From: Methanosarcinaceae archaeon
GTDB lineage: Archaea > Halobacteriota > Methanosarcinia > Methanosarcinales > Methanosarcinaceae
Direction of reading: 5' to 3'
Assembly (NCBI GenBank): GCA_030655675.1
Contig: JAUSPM010000229.1
Coordinates: 1-8,788, forward strand
DNA: 8,788 nt
In this document: positions 1 through 6,526 of the stretch, piece by piece
Layout of the letters: each line of letters starts with the position of its first letter
Numbering within the stretch: the stretch's first letter is position 1
The notes under the pieces: generated by a model
What the model saw: the letters and a program-made list of their open reading frames with translations, nothing else
Told to the model about the DNA's origin: nothing
Database searches by the model: none
Position numbers and translations under genes: made by a program

Positions 1-18
1 TCTTGCACACTGTTTGCT

Positions 19-141
19 AACGATTTCGATTATTCAATTTAATATGTATGGAACGTGCCGCCTGACGGCGGTTGCATTATTTTTAGTTTCAGATAGAATA
101 ATCACATTTACGCAGCCATCATACTACATCTATACAAATAC
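19..141 (+). repeat. Dispersed hairpin element, copy A
   Basis: This stretch closely matches copy B at 3528-3650. By eye, 64 of 76 positions agree ungapped over 19-94 versus 3528-3603, and looser similarity continues through a shared TATACAAATA (131-140). The core is GGAACGTG, a 6-bp stem (57-62 with 67-72, loop TGAC, one G-T pair), then GGTTGC and a T-rich run ending near TTTCAGAT. Copies C (minus strand) and D carry the same core. It could be a small-RNA or terminator module, or a non-autonomous mobile repeat. I know no named family for it. Confidence 0.7.
131..137 (+). promoter_or_regulatory. TATA box (box A) within copy A
   Basis: TATACAA sits in an AT-rich context and is kept at the same place in copies A, B and C, about 80 nt after the GGAACG core. 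Archaeal transcription usually starts about 25 nt further on, near 160, which would give the next gene a leader of about 40 nt. This is inferred from position only. Confidence 0.4.
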
Positions 142-202
142 ACTTATTTTAATCTGATATGATTCGACACGCTTAAATTTGAACAAATATATTTTAAATA
201 TA

Positions 203-658
203 ATGAATTCAAAATCTATATTCGATTCAAAACATCTGTTCCCAATTGCATTTTTTAGTTCTATTTTTGGAGCAACAGTATATGGAGTTGCAGTAATAGT
301 CTATGGCAATTTTAATCCGATTCTATCAACACTGGCTGGTTTTGCAGGTTGCCTGGGACTTGCAGTACTGGAAATACTGAGTATGAAAAAGGGTGTATCA
401 TCAAGGGACAGTGCCCCGTTGTCTACAATACTATTTTATGGGCTCTTTGGGCTTTTTGCGCTATATGTTGGGTTTGTTATTTTGTATATATACTTGAATG
501 TTGGGATAGGGGAAAGCGTGAGTCCTATCGAGGTTTTATCATTTAATATGTTTGTAAGTGGTAAGATTGGAATGATCGATGTCCTGCTGGCATTTGTTGG
601 TGCAACTTTAGCGTATTTTATTCCATTTGCCTTTTCTTTCAAGAACATGGATAAGTAG
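203..658 (+). CDS. Small four-helix membrane protein, function unknown
   Basis: I do not recognise this protein. From the ATG at 203 it is 151 residues, with four hydrophobic segments at about 12-34, 38-59, 73-98 and 123-145, short charged loops (SMKKG near 60) and a polar KNMDK tail. There is no signal peptide, metal-binding cluster or catalytic motif, so it is an integral membrane protein of unknown role. The frame stays open upstream to a TTG at 179, giving eight more residues. I prefer ATG 203 because neither start has a Shine-Dalgarno and TTG would be the weaker codon. The gene directly follows the TATA box of copy A and stands alone about 100 bp before aspS. Base composition is AT-rich like the spacers. 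Confidence 0.6.
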   Translation: MNSKSIFDSKHLFPIAFFSSIFGATVYGVAVIVYGNFNPILSTLAGFAGCLGLAVLEILSMKKGVSSRDSAPLSTILFYGLFGLFALYVGFVILYIYLNVGIGESVSPIEVLSFNMFVSGKIGMIDVLLAFVGATLAYFIPFAFSFKNMDK

Positions 659-690
659 ATTAATAATGAAGTAATCACTATTCAACCGTT

Positions 691-718
691 ATCAATGCCA
701 TTTTATCAATGCCATTTT
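691..718 (+). repeat. Perfect 14-bp tandem direct repeat upstream of aspS
   Basis: ATCAATGCCATTTT occurs twice back to back (691-704 and 705-718), followed by a partial third start (ATCATT). It lies just before an AT-rich TATA-like stretch (about 722-731) and 45 nt before the aspS start. It could be a regulator binding site or a simple slippage duplication. Confidence 0.8.
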
Positions 719-753
719 ATCATTATAATTATTGTTAATAATCACAATCAATA

Positions 754-758
754 GGTGA
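754..758 (+). promoter_or_regulatory. Ribosome binding site of aspS
   Basis: GGTGA is complementary to the archaeal 16S rRNA 3' end. A 4-nt spacer separates it from the ATG at 763, which supports that start. The same GGTGA motif precedes rpiA. Confidence 0.75.
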
Positions 759-762
759 ATAT

Positions 763-2100
763 ATGTCATTAGCGAAACTCAGAACACATTATACAAAACA
801 GATCGACCTCGATACGATAGGTGAGGATAAAGTCACACTCGCAGGGTGGGTCCATGAAGTGCGAGACCTTGGTGGGATATGCTTTGTGGTCTTGCGAGAC
901 CGTGAAGGTCGTGCACAGGTAACACTTGTTAAAAAGAAGATCGACCCCGAACTGTTCAATAGTGCAAGAAAACTTGTACGCGAATCAATCGTTTCGATAA
1001 CAGGCTCTGTAAAAGGATCAGATCAGGCACCAAATGGTTATGAGATCATTCCTGATACGATCGATGTACTAAATGTGGCAGATTCGCCACTTCCAATGGA
1101 CACGACCGGAAAGGTGGATGCAGAACTGGACACACGTCTTGATTCAAGGTTCATCGACCTTCGCCGTCCTGGTACACAGGCAGTCTTTAAGATAAGGCAT
1201 GAAGTGCAAAAAGCGGTACGTGATTTCCTCACAAAAGAGGGTTTTATCGAAACTTCCACTCCAAAAGTGGTTGCAACAGCAACAGAGGGCGGAACATCAC
1301 TTTTCCCAATTACATACTTTGACAGGGAAGCATTCCTAAACCAAAGTCCTCAACTTTTCAAACAGATATTGATGTCAGGCGGACTTGACAAGGTGTTTGA
1401 GATCGGACCTATTTTCAGGGCTGAGGAGCATGACACACGTCGTCATCTTAATGAAGCGACCTCGATCGATATCGAAGCAAGTTTCATGGATCACTTTGAT
1501 GTAATGGAAATCCTCGAGAACATGATTGCATTTGTGTATTCACATATCAAAGAAAACGCAGCACACTTACTTTTGGATCTGGAAGTTGAACTGAGTGTTC
1601 CGAAAACTCCATTCTTACGACTGACATATCAGGAAGCCATCGATATAGTGAATGCTGACTCTAACAGCGAGGAAGAATTGGCATGGGGCGATGACCTTGG
1701 AACTGCATCTGAACACCTTATTGGTGAGCATGTTTTCAATGAGACCGGTGAATCACATTACTTCATTATCGACTGGCCGAGTGAGGTCAAGCCATTCTAT
1801 GCAATGTCATACGAGGATAGACCTGAGATCAGCAAGTCATTCGACATGATGCACCGGACAATGGAACTTTCATCAGGTGCACAGCGAGTCCATGAGCATG
1901 ATGCATTGAAGAGCCGGATCGAATCCAAGGGACTGGACTCGGATGGTTTTGATTTCTACCTGAGGGCTTTCAAATATGGTATGCCACCACATTCAGGATG
2001 GGGTGTCGGATGCGAGCGTCTTGTTATGACCATGCTTGGAACTGATAACATACGCGATGTTGTATTGTTCCCAAGGGACAGACGTCGATTATCTCCATGA
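763..2100 (+). CDS. aspS: Aspartyl-tRNA synthetase, archaeal type, predicted non-discriminating (Asp/Asn)
   Basis: Class IIb aminoacyl-tRNA synthetase that charges aspartate onto tRNA in the cytoplasm. At 445 residues it has the usual archaeal length, without the bacterial insertion domain. An N-terminal OB-fold anticodon-binding domain covers about 1-105 (GWVHEVRDLGG at 28-38). The class II core follows, with motif 2 around 215-232 (FRAEEHDTRRHLNE) and motif 3 near the C terminus (GWGVGCERL, ending FPRDRRRLSP). From remembered work on archaeal AspRS, Trp26 and Lys85 of the Thermococcus/Pyrococcus enzyme mark the tRNA(Asp)-specific form, while His and Pro mark the relaxed form. Here they are H31 and P90. 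It should therefore also make Asp-tRNA(Asn), which the amidotransferase GatCAB converts to Asn-tRNA(Asn). The start is set by GGTGA at 754-758. Confidence 0.97.
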   Translation: MSLAKLRTHYTKQIDLDTIGEDKVTLAGWVHEVRDLGGICFVVLRDREGRAQVTLVKKKIDPELFNSARKLVRESIVSITGSVKGSDQAPNGYEIIPDTIDVLNVADSPLPMDTTGKVDAELDTRLDSRFIDLRRPGTQAVFKIRHEVQKAVRDFLTKEGFIETSTPKVVATATEGGTSLFPITYFDREAFLNQSPQLFKQILMSGGLDKVFEIGPIFRAEEHDTRRHLNEATSIDIEASFMDHFDVMEILENMIAFVYSHIKENAAHLLLDLEVELSVPKTPFLRLTYQEAIDIVNADSNSEEELAWGDDLGTASEHLIGEHVFNETGESHYFIIDWPSEVKPFYAMSYEDRPEISKSFDMMHRTMELSSGAQRVHEHDALKSRIESKGLDSDGFDFYLRAFKYGMPPHSGWGVGCERLVMTMLGTDNIRDVVLFPRDRRRLSP

Positions 2101-2165
2101 TGCATATAGTGGTATAATACTAAAATCCAGTTATTTTAACAAATATATCAGATGTAAATGCGATT

Positions 2166-2244
2166 GCAAATCCGTGTTAATCCGTGAAATCTGTGTCTTT
2201 TTATTTTTCCAGACACGGATTTACATAGATTAACACAGATTTTA
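2166..2244 (+). repeat. Imperfect long hairpin R1, 9-10-bp periodic (AATCCGTG units)
   Basis: The left arm (2166-2198) holds three AATCYGTG units spaced 10 and 9 bp. The right arm (2211-2244) holds three complementary units. The arms pair over about 30 bp with a few mismatches and a loop of about 12 nt. The loop is T-rich (TTTTATTTTT), so aspS transcription may end here, since archaeal polymerase stops at T-runs. The hairpin begins 65 bp after the aspS stop. I recall similar degenerate units in many environmental genomes, but that is memory only. Confidence 0.75.
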
Positions 2245-2317
2245 ACTAAAATCGGTGTCTAAAAAATTAACTGGAAAATGGGCACATGTCACATATAGCA
2301 TGAACATTATAATCATT

Positions 2318-2322
2318 GGTGA
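2318..2322 (+). promoter_or_regulatory. Ribosome binding site of rpiA
   Basis: GGTGA with a 6-nt spacer to the ATG at 2329. It sets the rpiA start and matches the aspS site. Confidence 0.75.
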
Positions 2323-2328
2323 ATAAAA

Positions 2329-3027
2329 ATGAAAGATAGAAATCCTACAGCATCAAGTATTGAAAAACAAAAGGCAGGGGAAGCAGCAGCAGAACTTGTC
2401 AAGGACGGAATGATCGTTGGACTTGGCACAGGTTCAACTACTGCATACACGATAGCAGAAATCGGCAGGCGTGTTGATGCAGGTCTTGATATACTTGCGG
2501 TTGTGACCTCATACCAGTCCGAGGGGCTTGCAATTGAGGCTGGTATTCCGCTTACTTCACTTGCAGAGCACTCGGTGCTTGATATTGCGATCGATGGTGC
2601 AGATCAGGTGGATGCACATTTCAATGTGATAAAGGGCGGCGGCGCGGCGCATACCCGTGAAAAAGTAGTAGCGCGGTCTGCAAAGCGCTTTGTTATTGTT
2701 GCAGATGAATCCAAAACCAGTGAGCAGTTGAATCACTTTGTTCCTATCGAAGTATTGCCTTATGCCAAGAATCTGGTCATACGTGAAATGAAAGAACTTG
2801 GCGGCGAACCGAAGATGCGTCTTGGTGTTCGTAAGGATGGACCTGTGATATCCGATAACGGCAATTTTATAATCGATGTGGAGTTTGGTATCATTGAAAA
2901 CCCTGCAAAATTTTCACTTGAACTATCGGCATGTACGGGCGTAGTTGAGCATGGTATATTTACAGATGTGGACGATGTCTACATCGGGCGAAAAGATGGA
3001 ACGGTGACTATCACATCGTCACGATAG
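2329..3027 (+). CDS. rpiA: Ribose-5-phosphate isomerase A
   Basis: Interconverts ribose 5-phosphate and ribulose 5-phosphate in the cytosol, supplying ribose for nucleotides. In methanogens lacking the oxidative pentose branch, the ribulose phosphate comes from other routes. At 232 residues it is a normal full-length RpiA. Visible signatures are the phosphate-binding GLGTGSTTAY (31-40), the TSYQSEGLA loop (60-68), the DGAD motif with D89 and D92, K102 and GGGAAHTREK with the likely catalytic base E111, and VADESK at about 130. The start is fixed by GGTGA at 2318-2322. A 228-bp spacer with hairpin R1 separates it from aspS, so it probably has its own promoter. The nearest TATA-like stretch (2292-2298) seems too close to the start to be convincing. 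Confidence 0.97.
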   Translation: MKDRNPTASSIEKQKAGEAAAELVKDGMIVGLGTGSTTAYTIAEIGRRVDAGLDILAVVTSYQSEGLAIEAGIPLTSLAEHSVLDIAIDGADQVDAHFNVIKGGGAAHTREKVVARSAKRFVIVADESKTSEQLNHFVPIEVLPYAKNLVIREMKELGGEPKMRLGVRKDGPVISDNGNFIIDVEFGIIENPAKFSLELSACTGVVEHGIFTDVDDVYIGRKDGTVTITSSR

Positions 3028-3136
3028 GACTGTGTGTTAATCGTTTATCGTAATCTATGGTGGAATTGTAAAATTAGGTGCTAATGTTACGTTATCATTC
3101 AAATGTTGGGTTATGACTAGCATGGAATAGAATAGA

Positions 3137-3222
3137 TTGTATAATTTTCTAAAATCTAACATAGCCGATATGTGTCTACAAAAACCGTAGCAACCGTAAA
3201 CCGCCGTAGGCGGCACGGTCCA
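3137..3222 (-). repeat. Dispersed hairpin element, copy C (minus strand)
   Basis: Read on the minus strand it starts TGGACCGTG, has the stem CCGCC/GGCGG (3201-3205 with 3209-3213, loop of 3), then GGTTGC, a TTTTTG run, and TATACAA about 80 nt downstream (3143-3137). This is the same order and spacing as copies A and B, with a small insertion after the stem. An outer 6-bp pair, GTCTAC 3173-3178 with GTAGAC 3237-3242, encloses the hairpin. It lies downstream of rpiA in the opposite orientation. Confidence 0.55.
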
Positions 3223-3265
3223 CTTCCACCAAACTCGTAGACCAAATATACAGTTCAAACATTTG

Positions 3266-3292
3266 GATCTCCACAATATTGAGTGGGTAGAT
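3266..3292 (-). repeat. Short inverted element, left copy (pairs with 6627-6654)
   Basis: Read on the minus strand it contains ATCTACCCACTCA, then a short spacer, then TGGAGATC. The plus-strand stretch 6627-6654 reads ATCTAACCCACTCA, spacer, TGGGGATC. About 24 of 28 aligned positions agree by eye. Each copy can also fold on itself (ATCT/AGAT and CCAC/GTGG here). The pair is in opposite orientation on either side of the cation transport cluster. Confidence 0.5.
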
Positions 3293-3309
3293 ATTCGACA
3301 GGTCGAAGA

Positions 3310-3364
3310 GGATTTACCGGATTTACAGGATGGGGCAGCTCACTCATATCCTGTCAATCCTGTC
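3310..3364 (+). repeat. 9-bp-period hairpin R2 (GGATTTACA / ATCCTGTCA units)
   Basis: GGATTTAC-type units start at 3310, 3319 and 3328, exactly 9 bp apart. ATCCTGTC units start at 3348 and 3357, again 9 bp apart, and are complementary to the left arm. The stem is about 14 bp (3318-3331 with 3348-3362), with a loop of about 16 nt. Confidence 0.75.
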
Positions 3365-3483
3365 CATTAATTCAGGCAATGTGATTTCCATGTTTGAAAA
3401 CATATCCTGAATAGTGATGTTACCCACACAATGTTAAAAGAGAACCAAATATTTGTATAGCGGTTTTTGATGACGGGTCAATT

Positions 3484-3497
3484 CGCCATCGATGGCG
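3484..3497. repeat. Perfect 14-bp palindrome CGCCATCGATGGCG
   Basis: A self-complementary 14-mer with no spacer. A competing pairing, TTCGC 3482-3486 with GCGAA 3510-3514, is also possible. It lies 30 bp before repeat B. It could be an operator or a stem in an RNA, and nothing nearby decides which. Confidence 0.6.
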
Positions 3498-3527
3498 CAT
3501 ACTGCCATTGCGAAGAAACACTTTTCG

Positions 3528-3650
3528 AACGATTTAGCTCATTCAAATTGGTATGGATGGAACGTGCCGCCTGCGGGCGGTAGCATTGTTTTTGGTTTCA
3601 GATGATCATTCCATTTGCGCAGTTATTTTTAATATATTTATACAAATACC
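3528..3650 (+). repeat. Dispersed hairpin element, copy B
   Basis: Partner of copy A, with about 84 percent identity by eye over the first 76 bp. The stem is 3566-3571 with 3576-3581, loop TGCG. The flanks GGAACGTG, GGTAGC, the T-run and TTTCAGAT are kept, as is TATACAAATA at 3640-3649. Similarity to copy A appears to trail on to about 3690. No gene follows it on this strand, unlike copy A. Confidence 0.7.
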
Positions 3651-3718
3651 AATTCTAATATATGCAAATATGACGCCGCTTGAAAACGGAATTGCATTTC
3701 ATGTTTTATTTTAGTAAT

Positions 3719-3770
3719 GCAGGAACGTGTCACGCTCTCGCGTGTGTGGTTGCGATGTTTTTAGTATCTG
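3719..3770 (+). repeat. Dispersed hairpin element, copy D (shortened, covarying stem)
   Basis: GGAACGTG (3722-3729), then stem CACGC/GCGTG (3731-3735 with 3740-3744, loop TCTC), then GGTTGCGATG, TTTTTAGT and ATCTG. The flanks match copies A and B but the stem differs. Three of five base pairs are swapped with pairing kept. The TATACAA part is missing. The hairpin plus T-run could terminate a plus-strand transcript, including one started from the TATA box in copy B. Confidence 0.6.
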
Positions 3771-3827
3771 TCTTGCCCCTTTCCATTTTGGTTAAAAGCA
3801 ATATCCCTTAAAACAATTGCAATATGA

Positions 3828-5039
3828 TCAGGAGATCGTGGAATCTGCCAGGGGGCAGGCGCACATCTCCATCAATGCTTCTTCTCCTGTATGTGATCCG
3901 CGTGCGATGAGTATATCTCCGATCTGGACTACGGTTTTTGAACTTGGACTGTAAACCCAACGATCAACACGTTTTACTGCCATTACATGGACTCCGGTCT
4001 CAGTTTCAAGATTAAGTTCGCTAAATGATTTTCCAACGATCGGTGAACAGGCATCGACTTGAATTTTTGTTATTACCTCATCGGAACCTCTGACAGCAAG
4101 TGTGATTATGGGATGCAGGTCAATGTCTCGAAGCACTGTATCTGCAATAGTATAGGCGGCATCTGAAATTGATTCTGATGCGTTTGCAAGATGCAGGAGT
4201 CCACGCAGTTGATCGACATCAGGAACATGTTTTGCAGTTTCTAAAACCCAGTGTTGAAGTTCGTATTTCATCGAATCCATTTCGGATTCGAGTGCTCTTA
4301 CCTCGTGTGCAATATCTTCATTATCAAAAAGAAGAGCAGAATATGCAAGACCTACTGATAGTTCAGCCATGTTCTTCATATCCACTATAATATCTACAGC
4401 CTTTTCAAGATCTTTTAAGCCCTTTTCAAGATGTATCTCTTTTGGCTCGTATTTCTTGTTGGTCGCAAGTTCAACAAAGATCGGCACACCATCATCATGG
4501 CCGCGTGCAAATAGTACATCATCCGTTCGGATGCGCGTTTCATGTTTTGGGCCATATACCCAGTCATCATGTCGTCTTATTGCGATAATCCACATACCGG
4601 GATCGCTATCAAGTTCAAGGTCACCAAGCGTACATCCTACCATACTGGAATCTTCACTTACAGTTGCACGTACAATGGTCTCCTCTGCATCTCTTAATGC
4701 AATTTTGAGTTCAAGTGGAATGCCCATATCCTTCAGAACGATCTTTGCAATGTCTCCGGCTGCATTTGCGATATTTTCAGAAGAGGCTGCAACTTGCAAA
4801 ACACCGGACATTTCCTCGGCATCATCGATACGCCGCGCGCTCAGCATTGCGGCAATCTTTATGTGATAATCAATAGTATCCATCTTTTCTTCAAGGCGGA
4901 TAACTTCTTCTGCAATATCATCAGCATCGTATATCATTGCAGAATAGGCAAGATCTACCATCAGTTCAGATGTATCTTTCATTTCGATGAGAAGATCTTT
5001 TAGATTTCGCGGACTGTACTTTATTTCCTTTGGGCTCAT
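3828..5039 (-). CDS. Tandem PhoU-TrkA_C domain protein, likely regulator of the adjacent cation transporter
   Basis: A 403-residue cytosolic protein made of one unit repeated twice. PhoU-like helical bundles cover about 10-105 and 212-310, each followed by a TrkA_C (RCK_C-type) domain at about 115-190 and 315-392. The duplication is plain: EMKDTSELMVDLAYSA at 19-34 and DMKNMAELSVGLAYSA at 220-235, then DDWVYGP and DRWVYSP in the TrkA_C parts. There are no membrane segments. TrkA_C domains bind ligands or gate cation channels, and PhoU bundles often bind metal or a transporter partner. Beside two MgtE-like genes on the same strand it probably controls Mg2+ or other divalent cation flux, which is inferred from context. 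A 93-bp gap with TATA boxes precedes it, so it may be transcribed separately as well as by read-through. It has no strong Shine-Dalgarno (only GGT about 12 nt upstream). Confidence 0.9.
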   Translation of the reverse strand: MSPKEIKYSPRNLKDLLIEMKDTSELMVDLAYSAMIYDADDIAEEVIRLEEKMDTIDYHIKIAAMLSARRIDDAEEMSGVLQVAASSENIANAAGDIAKIVLKDMGIPLELKIALRDAEETIVRATVSEDSSMVGCTLGDLELDSDPGMWIIAIRRHDDWVYGPKHETRIRTDDVLFARGHDDGVPIFVELATNKKYEPKEIHLEKGLKDLEKAVDIIVDMKNMAELSVGLAYSALLFDNEDIAHEVRALESEMDSMKYELQHWVLETAKHVPDVDQLRGLLHLANASESISDAAYTIADTVLRDIDLHPIITLAVRGSDEVITKIQVDACSPIVGKSFSELNLETETGVHVMAVKRVDRWVYSPSSKTVVQIGDILIARGSHTGEEALMEMCACPLADSTIS

Positions 5040-5070
5040 GATGTTTTTACCAACTTGGGTTAGATTACAT

Positions 5071-5097
5071 TTATTATATTTCGTAATGATATATAAC
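5071..5097 (-). promoter_or_regulatory. Candidate TATA boxes upstream of the PhoU-TrkA_C gene
   Basis: On the minus strand GTTATATATC (5097-5088) and AATATAATAA (5080-5071) lie 32-58 bp before the ATG at 5039. Starts about 25 nt downstream would give leaders of roughly 27 or 10 nt. Either would allow expression separate from the transporter genes. Confidence 0.45.
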
Positions 5098-5132
5098 GAT
5101 TAATTCATACTATAATTATTTTATGCGGTAAT

Positions 5133-5690
5133 TCAGATAATTCCTAATAAATAAAGTGCTGTGAATATTCCTAAAACACCCACAAGGTCTCCAATCGTTG
5201 CGATAAGCGGTATTACTGTGTCATCGGGATCCAGCCCATATCTGTGGGATACGACTGCGATTATGATCGTGGCTGAAAATACAATTAACAATTCCAGTGA
5301 AGTTGTTATGAGGCTGATCTGAAGAAGTGTGATAAATCCCATTCCTAAGTTCATCCATACACTTACCAGCCACACAATCACACTGAGTGCTATCGATGCT
5401 GTCATCCCTACAATTATTGCTGCAATGACACTGTTGCGGATAACAGGATTTTTGTGAATATGGCTTCCAAGACCCATGTGGAATGCAGATGACAGACGTG
5501 CACCCAGCATGCTTCCTGTGTCCCCACCAATTTTGATGAGTGCAGGGATCATTATAAGGAGCACCGGCATTGATATTAAACTATCAACTCTTGAGTTTAA
5601 TATTTGACCTGCTGCAATGCCTATCACACATGTGATGAGCAACACAGGTAAACCCCTGCCAACGATTCCCTTTACAGTATAATATGTCAT
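5133..5690 (-). CDS. MgtE/SLC41-type divalent cation transporter, half-protein 2
   Basis: A 185-residue integral membrane protein with about five hydrophobic segments, equal to one MgtE transmembrane domain. It lacks the cytosolic N and CBS domains of bacterial MgtE. Family-type motifs are PALIKIGGDTGSMLGARL continuing to HMGLG (49-74) and GLDPDDTVIPLIATIGD (152-168). The acidic DPDD and GD sites are the likely Mg2+ contacts by analogy with MgtE. The same two motifs occur in the upstream gene, so the two are paralogues and probably assemble as a pair, as the two fused halves do in SLC41 proteins. The ATG overlaps the stop of the upstream gene (ATGA), and GGGTGGTG lies just before it, so translation is coupled. 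Mg2+ is the likeliest substrate, but other divalent ions are possible. Confidence 0.9.
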   Translation of the reverse strand: MTYYTVKGIVGRGLPVLLITCVIGIAAGQILNSRVDSLISMPVLLIMIPALIKIGGDTGSMLGARLSSAFHMGLGSHIHKNPVIRNSVIAAIIVGMTASIALSVIVWLVSVWMNLGMGFITLLQISLITTSLELLIVFSATIIIAVVSHRYGLDPDDTVIPLIATIGDLVGVLGIFTALYLLGII

Positions 5691-6319
5691 AAGGCAAGCA
5701 CCACCCTTGCAGCGACAAATAGCATGAACATTGAAACTATGTCCCCAATCGTTGCGATTGACGGAGTTACTACATTATCCGGGTCGAATCCGAATCTGAA
5801 CATTCCAAGTGCGAGCAGTACTGCAACTACGGAAAGTATGATCCCTGATGTCACACCTGCAATGACTGCGATGAGGATGAGCGTGAGGGCACCTGCACTT
5901 TCAAGTCCCAATGCAAGGGTCACATAGTGTCCTAAGATTCCAAGTACAATGGATAATATGAAACCGAGTGAAAGCGAACCCCCTACGTTGTTGATGAGTT
6001 CGGGATTTGTATCGATACGAGTGATAAGACCCATGTGAATCGCACTCCCAAGACGTGATCCGAGCGTGCACGATACATTTCCGCGCATCCCAAGCACAGC
6101 AGGTGCGATTACGATCAGACCCGGAATAAGTTGGAGTTCATTTGTCATGCCTGAAAATATCAACCCTGCGACCACACCACCAATGATTGCTATGATTTCA
6201 AATGGCAGCGCTTCACGTACGATGGAACTAACACTGGCATACTCGCCAAGGTAGTCCTCAATTTCAATATCATCGTCATCATGGTGCGCACGGGGTGGCA
6301 TGTAAGATAGTACTGGCAT
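5687..6319 (-). CDS. MgtE/SLC41-type divalent cation transporter, half-protein 1
   Basis: A 210-residue membrane protein and first gene of the transport cluster. A cytosolic, strongly acidic N-terminal tail (HHDDDDIEIEDYLGE, 12-26) could sense metal. About five hydrophobic segments follow, with PAVLGMRGNVSCTLGSRL to HMGL (73-98) and GFDPDNVVTPSIATIGD (177-193), matching the downstream gene motif by motif. It is one MgtE transmembrane domain without CBS domains. There is no Shine-Dalgarno before ATG 6319 (only AT-rich sequence), so the message may be leaderless. M7 is an alternative start, also without a site. It overlaps the next gene by 4 bp. Together the two genes look like the split form of the fused eukaryotic-type SLC41 transporter. 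Confidence 0.9.
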   Translation of the reverse strand: MPVLSYMPPRAHHDDDDIEIEDYLGEYASVSSIVREALPFEIIAIIGGVVAGLIFSGMTNELQLIPGLIVIAPAVLGMRGNVSCTLGSRLGSAIHMGLITRIDTNPELINNVGGSLSLGFILSIVLGILGHYVTLALGLESAGALTLILIAVIAGVTSGIILSVVAVLLALGMFRFGFDPDNVVTPSIATIGDIVSMFMLFVAARVVLAL

Positions 6320-6396
6320 TATTATTATTAAAACAATTCCATTTTTTGTTAACTATTATTTTTATGCTAAACAATATCTTCTTTTTGTGATTTTTT

Positions 6397-6455
6397 GCCA
6401 CAGAGGGCACAGAGAACGTAGCAACATCCATCTGTGCACCCTGTGCACTCTATGG
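6397..6455 (-). repeat. 9-bp-period hairpin R3 (CACAGAGGG units)
   Basis: CACAGAG units start at 6399 and 6408. Complementary CTGTGCAC units start at 6432 and 6441, with a worn third near 6450. The arms pair over roughly 18 bp, with GCCA/TGGC at the base. It lies about 80 bp before the start of the first transporter gene, so it may sit in or near its promoter or leader. Confidence 0.7.
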
Positions 6456-6526
6456 CTGTCAGATATAGTTCTAAATTATACTTGCGGAGTAGTGTAGTAT
6501 AGATTTGGAATGTATGGTAAAAAATC

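Larger units (their letters stand above)
3028..3827. other. Gene-free, repeat-rich 800-bp spacer between convergent genes
   Basis: rpiA (+) and the PhoU/TrkA_C gene (-) converge on this spacer. No reading frame here has a credible start, composition or family likeness. A 73-codon minus frame at 3055-3276 merely runs over repeat C. The spacer holds repeat C (3137-3222), a short inverted element (3266-3292), hairpin R2 (3310-3364), a 14-bp palindrome (3484-3497), repeat B (3528-3650) and repeat D (3719-3770), each listed separately. I see no rRNA, tRNA or CRISPR array in it. Confidence 0.8.

Noticed and set aside
436..678. 80-codon minus-strand frame over the first membrane protein gene
   Set aside because: Antisense to a frame with clear membrane-protein periodicity. 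No start signal is seen.
2166..2244. CRISPR array
   Set aside because: Units repeat every 9-10 bp with no spacers of 30-40 bp and are arranged as inverted arms. No cas genes are nearby.
3055..3276. 73-codon minus-strand reading frame in the large spacer
   Set aside because: It runs across repeat copy C and the short inverted element, is rich in Trp and Cys with no domain likeness, and has no ribosome binding site.
4369..4866. 165-codon plus-strand frame opposite the PhoU-TrkA_C gene
   Set aside because: It is Ser-rich antisense shadow of a well-supported gene, with no promoter or binding site of its own.
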